A program made the translations under genes and the position numbers. Positions 50,797 to 55,936 of a stretch of 55,936 bases of DNA are shown in pieces. The stretch is from contig CAITPI010000008.1 in assembly GCA_903894295.1 (NCBI GenBank), positions 1 through 55,936 of the forward strand, written 5' to 3'. The notes beneath the pieces are model-generated. The model had not been told where the DNA came from, ran no database searches, and saw only the letters and a list, made by a program, of their open reading frames with translations. The DNA comes from an uncultured Acidimicrobiaceae bacterium. Its GTDB lineage: Bacteria; Actinomycetota; Acidimicrobiia; Acidimicrobiales; RAAP-2. The stretch's first letter is position 1, and each line of letters opens with the position of its first letter.

Positions 50797-51668
50797 GTGC
50801 CGGCCGATGCAGACGAAGTCGTCATTGACGAGAATCACGGAAATTCCCCAGCGTCGATCACTGAAATTCCCCATCCTCTGAGCGACGAGGTGGACGACAA
50901 GGTCCACCACAACGAGGTGTGCCCCATCAAGGCTGATGATGCTTACGCCAATCAACCCGAAGGGACCCACTCACCATGGCCACGCAGGGAGAAGACGTGG
51001 AAGCACACTTACCCAACGAACGGGGATGGTGTCGATGCAGCTCGAAAACTGAACAGATTCGCCGCCGAAAAATGAACACCCGAACATGTAAGGGTGATCA
51101 CAAAGGAAGACCGGGCACACATCAGACGGCTGGCTGCGGTTCGAGCGACGTCGACAGTGCTCACATGGTCGGTTTCCGCCTGCCCTCCTCGGTGGCCATC
51201 GATGGCCCGGTGACCCGAGGAATCTGCACCGTTGGCCCCGACGGCCTCCTGGCCTCGCTCGACGAGCGTTGCCATGTCGGCCGCCAAGGTAATGCGTTTC
51301 GCAGTGACGACGGGCGAGAGTCCCAAGCCATCGCCGGAGATGTTCCTGCATCGGTAAATCCGTGGGGCTTCCACAAGTCCATCTGGCCCGTCTACCATGA
51401 AGTTGTGGACACATCAGGCCTTGACGGAGAAGCCCGGTTGGCCGAGGTCGCCGCAGGGCGGGAGATTTCCAGTTCTGAAGTCCTCTTTCCCGAAGTCATC
51501 ACGACCATGGTGGACGATGGAACAGAACAGCCGGTTCGGGTGCTCACCACCGAGGACAAGCTGCTCGGGGTGACCCGTGCCAGCGACCTCCGGGTGGTTC
51601 GTGCCGAGTTGGGTCGCCAGGTTGCCTTCGGCATCCGGCCTGATGCCGTCTGGGCTGGCGTGGCCTGA
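50797..51668 (+). pseudogene. Decayed nucleotidyltransferase-family gene
   Basis: The C-terminal third is recognisable in one frame (about 51150-51668): a GFRLPSSV strand, GPVTRGICTVGPDGLLAS, VNPWGFHKSIW, SSEVLFPEVI, VRVLTTEDKLLGVT and a final IRPDAVWAG, in the order seen in NTP-transferase-like proteins related to sugar-nucleotide pyrophosphorylases. An upstream frame (50797-51075) contains KADDAYANQP, resembling the INADDAYG motif of the same family, but it ends at a stop and lies in another frame. The N-terminal GxGxRxG loop is missing. I read this as a pseudogene with frameshifts; a shortened expressed C-terminal protein is possible. Confidence 0.5.
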
Positions 51669-51691
51669 CCGATCGAGTCCGGCACATCCCC

Positions 51692-52927
51692 ATGAGCAGC
51701 TCTGGCACGGCACCTCCGCCCGCCACCAATCAAGCCCCTTCCGATCATGTCCGGTCGTTCGGGCAAATCCGGGGCTTTGACGGCATTCGGGGGGTGGGAG
51801 TGCTGATTGTGTTCGTGTCCCACTTGGAGGTGATCCTCCCGCTTCCGACGCTGCTCGTCATCCCCGGGGGCACTGTCTCGCTCGACATGTTTTTCGTACT
51901 GTCGGGATTCCTCATCACCGCGCTCCTGCTCAGGGAGCAGGCTCGCTTCGGGACGATCGGCCGCCTCGCCTTCTACCGGCGTCGGGTGCTGCGCCTTCTC
52001 CCTGCGCTTTTGGTCGTCGTGGTGGCCGCTGGACTGGCGGCATGGGCTTTCGGCTACTGGGACCAGCGGGACTGGCCATCGATTTTCTCGGTCAGCTTCT
52101 ACTATTCGAACTACTACGTGGCCCAGTCCCCAAACGCATTCTGCGCCAACCTGGCTCCCGGATACCAAGCCATGTGGTCGATGTCGTTCGAAGAGCAGTT
52201 CTACATGATTTGGCCATGGATAACTGTGGTCCTCCTGACAATCCGAGTCCGACTTCGCACCGTGGTGATCGTCCTCCTTGGACTTATCGCTGCGGTGTCC
52301 ATCCATCGTGCCCTCGCCTACCACGGCGTCCAGTCATGGTGCTACCTGTTTCATGCCACTGACTCCCGCGCCGACTCCATCCTTTGGGGCTCTCTCCTGG
52401 CCCACATCTGGACCCGTCGTCGCGAGCCAACCCGAGGTGTGGCCACTGCTGGCTGGATCGGGCTTGCCGCCCTCCTCGTGCTGATGCCCACAACGAATCT
52501 CTTTGGGCCGTTCCTGTACCGAGGTGGCTTCATCCTTATCGACGTCGCCTGTGCAGCCATCGTGCTTGCCGTCCTTGACGCCTCATGGAAGGGCGGTTGG
52601 CTCTTCCAGCAAAAACCGTTTGTCGCGCTTGGGCTCGTCTCGTACGGCTTCTACCTGTGGCACATGCCGGTTTTCTACTTCGTGCGCCGTTTCGACACCA
52701 ACTGGCCCCTGTGGCTGCGCGTCGTCGTTGCCTTCGCGCTCACCCTGGGCCTCACCGTTGCGTCATGGTTCCTCTTGGAGAGGCCCATCATGGAGTGGAA
52801 AGACAGGCTGGAGCGTCGGCGTCGGCCGGGGGAAGAGCCAACCCGGGTGCTTACCCTCGCGGGAGAACCAGCGCCTTCAGTTGATCCCGCGCTCCCTTTG
52901 GTCCCCAGCGACAAGCCGACCCAGTAA
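51692..52927 (+). CDS. Acyltransferase-3 family membrane protein (OafA/YrhL-like)
   Basis: A 411-residue protein with about ten TM helices. RGFDGIRGVGVLIVFVSHLE near residues 27-46 is the N-terminal family block with the catalytic His, and SLDMFFVLSGFLITALLL and the RRVLRLLPALL segment follow. SMSFEEQFYMIWPW and GLVSYGFYLWHMPVFY are also diagnostic. These enzymes move acetyl or other acyl groups onto surface polysaccharides, peptidoglycan or glycolipids. There is no SGNH domain. It lies 23 nt after the nucleotidyltransferase remnant, with no visible Shine-Dalgarno. Confidence 0.88.
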   Translation: MSSSGTAPPPATNQAPSDHVRSFGQIRGFDGIRGVGVLIVFVSHLEVILPLPTLLVIPGGTVSLDMFFVLSGFLITALLLREQARFGTIGRLAFYRRRVLRLLPALLVVVVAAGLAAWAFGYWDQRDWPSIFSVSFYYSNYYVAQSPNAFCANLAPGYQAMWSMSFEEQFYMIWPWITVVLLTIRVRLRTVVIVLLGLIAAVSIHRALAYHGVQSWCYLFHATDSRADSILWGSLLAHIWTRRREPTRGVATAGWIGLAALLVLMPTTNLFGPFLYRGGFILIDVACAAIVLAVLDASWKGGWLFQQKPFVALGLVSYGFYLWHMPVFYFVRRFDTNWPLWLRVVVAFALTLGLTVASWFLLERPIMEWKDRLERRRRPGEEPTRVLTLAGEPAPSVDPALPLVPSDKPTQ

Positions 52928-53321
52928 GAAGCAGGAGGGCCTTGCAACCCAGTCGCGGGTGCCCCACCGTGACTACCCTCGCCCCACCGTGACGATGCTC
53001 CAGGGCGGCCGGGGTTCCGTGGGCACGCCACGACAGTGCCCTTGGCCAATCCTTCAAGGAACCAGTGGTCTTCCATCTCAACGCGTCATCGATGGGTTTG
53101 CCCAAACCCCGACGAGGGTCCGCCACGGGACGGGTCAGACCAACTCCCAAGTACTTCCAGGGTCCTCAGCACTTGAGCACGATGATCATGTTGCACCGGC
53201 CGGGAGCGTCCCTCGGATGAGGTGGATAGTGATGTCATGACCCGCCAAAGAAGCAGATGACCCTGAACAGACATCTCGTGAGTGGTCACCTTGGCGCAGG
53301 GGCCCCCGCCCCGGTCAAGCC
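52928..53321 (+). other. Gene-free stretch between convergent genes
   Basis: No convincing gene. GCCCCACCGTGAC occurs twice close together (about 52961 and 52979). An 83-codon frame from GTG 52989 to 53240, 9 nt after a TACCCT hexamer, has no family likeness and poor codon bias. Nothing else is recognised. Confidence 0.4.
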
Positions 53322-54926
53322 TTACTTCCGCTGATAGAGGGTCCACGTGCCCGAAGTTGTCACCGGTGTGAAGTCACGGGCCACGACTTCATTGGGCGCG
53401 GCCGATCCGTGCCGCGTATTGGGGTCGGCATCCGGAAAGGCGTCATAGGCACTGTTGAGGATGAGGAAATCGGCGTTTCTCAACTCATCAGCCAACGTTG
53501 AGTTTTTGCCATTGGCCACTCCCGGATCCATTTCCAGGTAGCGGGTGGCCGGGAGCAACTCCGGCAGGAGGTAGTAGAGGTAGGTATCCGCATAGCCAGC
53601 CGTGGTCAGATCGTGTGGTCCGACGAACAACTTCTGGCCGGTGTGGGCGCGTGCGTCAATGGCAGCGAGGATGGCTCGAAGCTGCTGTGCCGTCTCAGCC
53701 GAGGCCATGGGCACGGATCGTCCGTCATGCGTCACCACGTACTCCGGGACTGGCGTACCGACCGCGGGCAGTGCCGTCCACCAGATGCGACCGAAGGTGC
53801 CAGCCACCAACACCAGCGACGCGGCGGCCACCACCACGGGCACGACCACAGAACCAAGGTTGATCGTGCCGGTCCTCGACCCTTCCTCGGAACTCCGGTT
53901 GAAACCAAGCGCCGGCAGCATTACCGCCGATGGGGCGACCCAGCACGCCACCAGAGCCAGATGAACTCCGTCACTCCGCTGGAGTCCCTGAGGCAGCAGA
54001 CCGAGGTCGAAGAGACCGATGGCCATCAGTAGCACTCCATCCCAAACACTCCGATCGGCGCGCACAGCGCGCCATCCGAGAGCTACGAGCGCCACGCCTG
54101 TTGCGGCGCACAGGACGAGAAGTGAGATCCCTTGCCATCCAAGTGTCGAAAGTGGCAGCCGACGGGCCGGGCCGGTGACGAAGATCGGAGTCAACAACTG
54201 CTGGTCAATGACCGCCACGGGCCCCGCTTGCACGAGGTTCACGATCAGCGGCACCAAACCGGTTGCGGCGCCGAGGCCGAGGAGGCGCCGAGCGTTTGGC
54301 CGCAGCCATGCCACCACGACCAACGCCAGGCCCCCGGCCACCACGAGATCAAGGCGACAGCCGACCATGAACCCGAAGCACATGCCCGAAAGTACGACCA
54401 TGCTCCGACGGGGAGCACCGGCCAGGCCAAGATCAGCCAGCACGAGGGCCAGTGCGCCGAAGGCCAGGCCAGCCAACCAGGCAAATGCGGCCAACCCGAT
54501 GGTGCCAGCCAGGACGATCACGCAGAGCAGACCGGCGCACAGGGCTGCTACTGGCCCACGCCGTCGGAGTGCCAATGTGAACAGCGAACCGACAATGATC
54601 AGTCGGTAGAGAGCCCCGACCGCCCGTTCGACGTCGACACTCGCCCCACCGATCTTGAATGCTCCGCCTAACACCCAGAGGTTCACAACTCCGTAGACTG
54701 ACTCGAACGATCGGTTCGGCTGCCACCCATGCAGAATCAGCGAGGGGTAGGCCAGGAGGAGACCTTCGTCCTGGGGGAAGAGGGCAAAGCGCCATTCGCT
54801 CGGCACTACGACGACTGCGGCAACTACGAGAATCACTCCCGTGGCGACCGACCAGGCGATTCGGATCGGGCTCCAGGACGCGTTGCTTATCGTCTCCACC
54901 TCGGCAGGTGCGTCGGTTGTCACCAC
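53322..54926 (-). CDS. GT-C-type membrane glycosyltransferase-like protein
   Basis: A 534-residue protein with a first TM helix at about 24-42, then an external loop with FPQDEGLLLAYPSLILHGW. The acidic pair is placed like the catalytic Asp/Glu of GT-C enzymes. About nine further helices run to residue 395, and a soluble external domain of about 140 residues follows. This is the layout of polyprenyl-phosphate-sugar-dependent transferases (ArnT, AftB, PMT_2 types), which decorate glycans outside the membrane. The acceptor is unknown. GTG 54926 lies 6 nt after TAACCT; a second GTG follows immediately. Confidence 0.7.
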   Translation of the reverse strand: MVTTDAPAEVETISNASWSPIRIAWSVATGVILVVAAVVVVPSEWRFALFPQDEGLLLAYPSLILHGWQPNRSFESVYGVVNLWVLGGAFKIGGASVDVERAVGALYRLIIVGSLFTLALRRRGPVAALCAGLLCVIVLAGTIGLAAFAWLAGLAFGALALVLADLGLAGAPRRSMVVLSGMCFGFMVGCRLDLVVAGGLALVVVAWLRPNARRLLGLGAATGLVPLIVNLVQAGPVAVIDQQLLTPIFVTGPARRLPLSTLGWQGISLLVLCAATGVALVALGWRAVRADRSVWDGVLLMAIGLFDLGLLPQGLQRSDGVHLALVACWVAPSAVMLPALGFNRSSEEGSRTGTINLGSVVVPVVVAAASLVLVAGTFGRIWWTALPAVGTPVPEYVVTHDGRSVPMASAETAQQLRAILAAIDARAHTGQKLFVGPHDLTTAGYADTYLYYLLPELLPATRYLEMDPGVANGKNSTLADELRNADFLILNSAYDAFPDADPNTRHGSAAPNEVVARDFTPVTTSGTWTLYQRK

Positions 54927-54932
54927 GTCGGT

Positions 54933-54938
54933 AGGTTA
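54933..54938 (-). promoter_or_regulatory. -10 box of a leaderless promoter (TAACCT)
   Basis: On the minus strand TAACCT is followed by ACCGAC and GTG 54926. The ACCGAC-GTG junction is identical to that at 34001-34009. Confidence 0.55.
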
Positions 54939-55328
54939 GAGCGTCCGGGTGTTGACCCGCGAGAGCAACTGGACAAAGGCGTCGGGGATGAACACATCAC
55001 GATCTTCGAGAAGCCGCCGTCTTCGAGTCCACCGTGACTGACAAAACGCGGGGAAGGGCAGAGACTCCATCACACCCAGTGCGATTCAGTGCTCGCTCAC
55101 CGATCGCGCGTCCTGCTCCTTCGCCTCGGTTGATCCGATCCTGCCGGCGCCAGATGTAGACCAACTCCCCTCCCACTCGGAATCCCTGGCCACATGTCGT
55201 ATTGATCGACCTGACGCCGAAAGCTCGAGCGCGCGATGGCGAAACCCAACTGGGTGACCCCTCCGTGCCCTGCCGTCCTCCTTGTCGGCGCATCGGTTTC
55301 AAAGTCGAGCTATCCGCCTCCGCCAAAG
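54939..55328 (-). other. Gene-free stretch between two GT-C-like genes
   Basis: About 390 bases without a convincing gene on either strand. The frames here lack motifs, start signals and the codon bias of nearby genes. I see no repeat, tRNA or mobile-element end. Confidence 0.4.
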
Positions 55329-55936
55329 TCAGGGCAGACCAGCCGTCTCCTTGACCACCTCGGGCGTTCCCGGGCCGCAAAACTGGTGAAAGGCGGTCTC
55401 GGGATTGGGCGGAATCCTCAGTTGTGAGTTTCCCCAGGCGTCCCAGATGTTCCGGAAGAACCTCCTTACGGTGAGTGGACCATTTTGTCCATACTCCAGA
55501 TTGTGGATCGCTGGACACTGAAGGGCAGCCCGGGCCCATGCCGTCTGGACGTTGAGTTGTCGACCGGTTGCCTCTGGAAACAGGTCGGGGGTTATGAAGA
55601 GGTGGCGTTCTGGTTGGAGGTTGGCAATCGGCGAAGTTGAACTACCCGATGCCGTGACGGCAGCAATGATCCATGGCGTCGGCAAGGGTTTCTCGTGTCC
55701 GGCGGCCGGGCCGCGATGGGAGAGTTTCATGTGGCCGGTGAGGGGATCGGCCAGTCCCAGAATGTCGAAAATGTTCACTCCGGTCCCGAAGTGAAATGAC
55801 ACTTCCCCGATCCCACTTGCGACGATCGTCGGATCGGGAATCCGGGGGTTCAACTCTTCGTCGATCCGTTGGGTCTGGCTCGGAAAGAATCCAAGGTTGA
55901 CGTAGAGACCGTGTTGCTGGAACCAGCGGATTGACA
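55329..55936 (-). CDS. C-terminal part of a GT-C-like membrane glycosyltransferase, cut by the window edge
   Basis: The frame is open to the last base, so the start lies outside; the TTG at 55853 is not needed. About 200 residues are visible: LGFFPSQTQRIDEEL, then NIFDILGLADPLTGHMKL and GPAAGHEKPLPTPW. The D-x-LGL-x-DP-x-x-x-H and GHEK-x-LP blocks resemble the external C-terminal domain of actinobacterial arabinofuranosyl/mannosyl GT-C proteins (AftB style). There is no TM in this part. The assignment rests on this pattern alone. Confidence 0.6.
   Translation of the reverse strand, partial: SIRWFQQHGLYVNLGFFPSQTQRIDEELNPRIPDPTIVASGIGEVSFHFGTGVNIFDILGLADPLTGHMKLSHRGPAAGHEKPLPTPWIIAAVTASGSSTSPIANLQPERHLFITPDLFPEATGRQLNVQTAWARAALQCPAIHNLEYGQNGPLTVRRFFRNIWDAWGNSQLRIPPNPETAFHQFCGPGTPEVVKETAGLP

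Noticed and set aside
52989-53240. An 83-codon frame after a TACCCT box
   Set aside because: Spacing is 9 nt, codon use is poor and there is no motif; too weak to list as a gene.

Overview
The window looks like the chromosome of a high-GC Gram-positive actinobacterium. A member of the Acidimicrobiia or a relative is my best guess, but this is inference. The support is very high GC, a PASTA-repeat protein, gatC-gatA-gatB in one overlapping operon, a secreted cysteine-rich wall-type protein, and many start codons that lie only 6-8 nt after a TANNNT -10 box with no Shine-Dalgarno sequence (leaderless transcripts, a known actinobacterial habit). Reading was by eye; no homology search was run.

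Layout. (1) 1-10.2 kb is mostly housekeeping: the C-terminal part of a PASTA protein (probably a Ser/Thr kinase cut by the window edge), a HIT-like small protein, a solitary D12-class adenine methylase, an SDR oxidoreductase, a 14-TM-type MFS exporter, an SCP2 protein, an alpha/beta hydrolase and gatCAB. (2) 10.3-48.6 kb is a large surface-polysaccharide locus made of several short operons on both strands: a GH43-like protein, DUF218/YdcF, an FkbH-like protein, nucleotide-sugar enzymes (CapD/PglF-type dehydratase, WbpA-type dehydrogenase, 4-epimerase), a Wzz-like protein with a degenerate tyrosine-kinase domain, a polymerase-like membrane protein, at least seven glycosyltransferases, a Wzm/Wzt ABC exporter, a WecA-like initiating transferase, a DegT aminotransferase, a GNAT, an AsnB-type amidotransferase, three sulfotransferases of different type, and a complete sulfate-activation cassette cysD-cysN-cysC. 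(3) 48.8-55.9 kb is looser: a signal-peptide protein with CPCTGTSCPCVTN repeats, a small membrane protein, a decayed nucleotidyltransferase gene, an acyltransferase-3 and two GT-C-type membrane glycosyltransferases, the last one cut by the window edge.

How the genes fit together. WecA would start a chain on undecaprenyl phosphate. The dehydratase, dehydrogenase, epimerase, aminotransferase, acetyltransferase and amidotransferase would make modified amino or uronic sugars, and the glycosyltransferases would assemble them. Wzm/Wzt (and perhaps the Wzz/Wzy-like pair) would lengthen and export the chain. cysDNC makes PAPS, which the three sulfotransferases would use. The simplest reading is a sulfated cell-surface polysaccharide or glycolipid, which is unusual for this group.

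Two regulatory signals stand out. Three promoters in the locus (before the Wzz-like gene, before a small ORF plus methyltransferase operon, and before cysD) share CTATCGAA placed 16, 16 and 17 nt before a TANNNT box. Several genes are also preceded by short ORFs, some leaderless, whose stop overlaps or closely precedes the start of the real gene (11637, 26939, 34007, 38253 and 39323).
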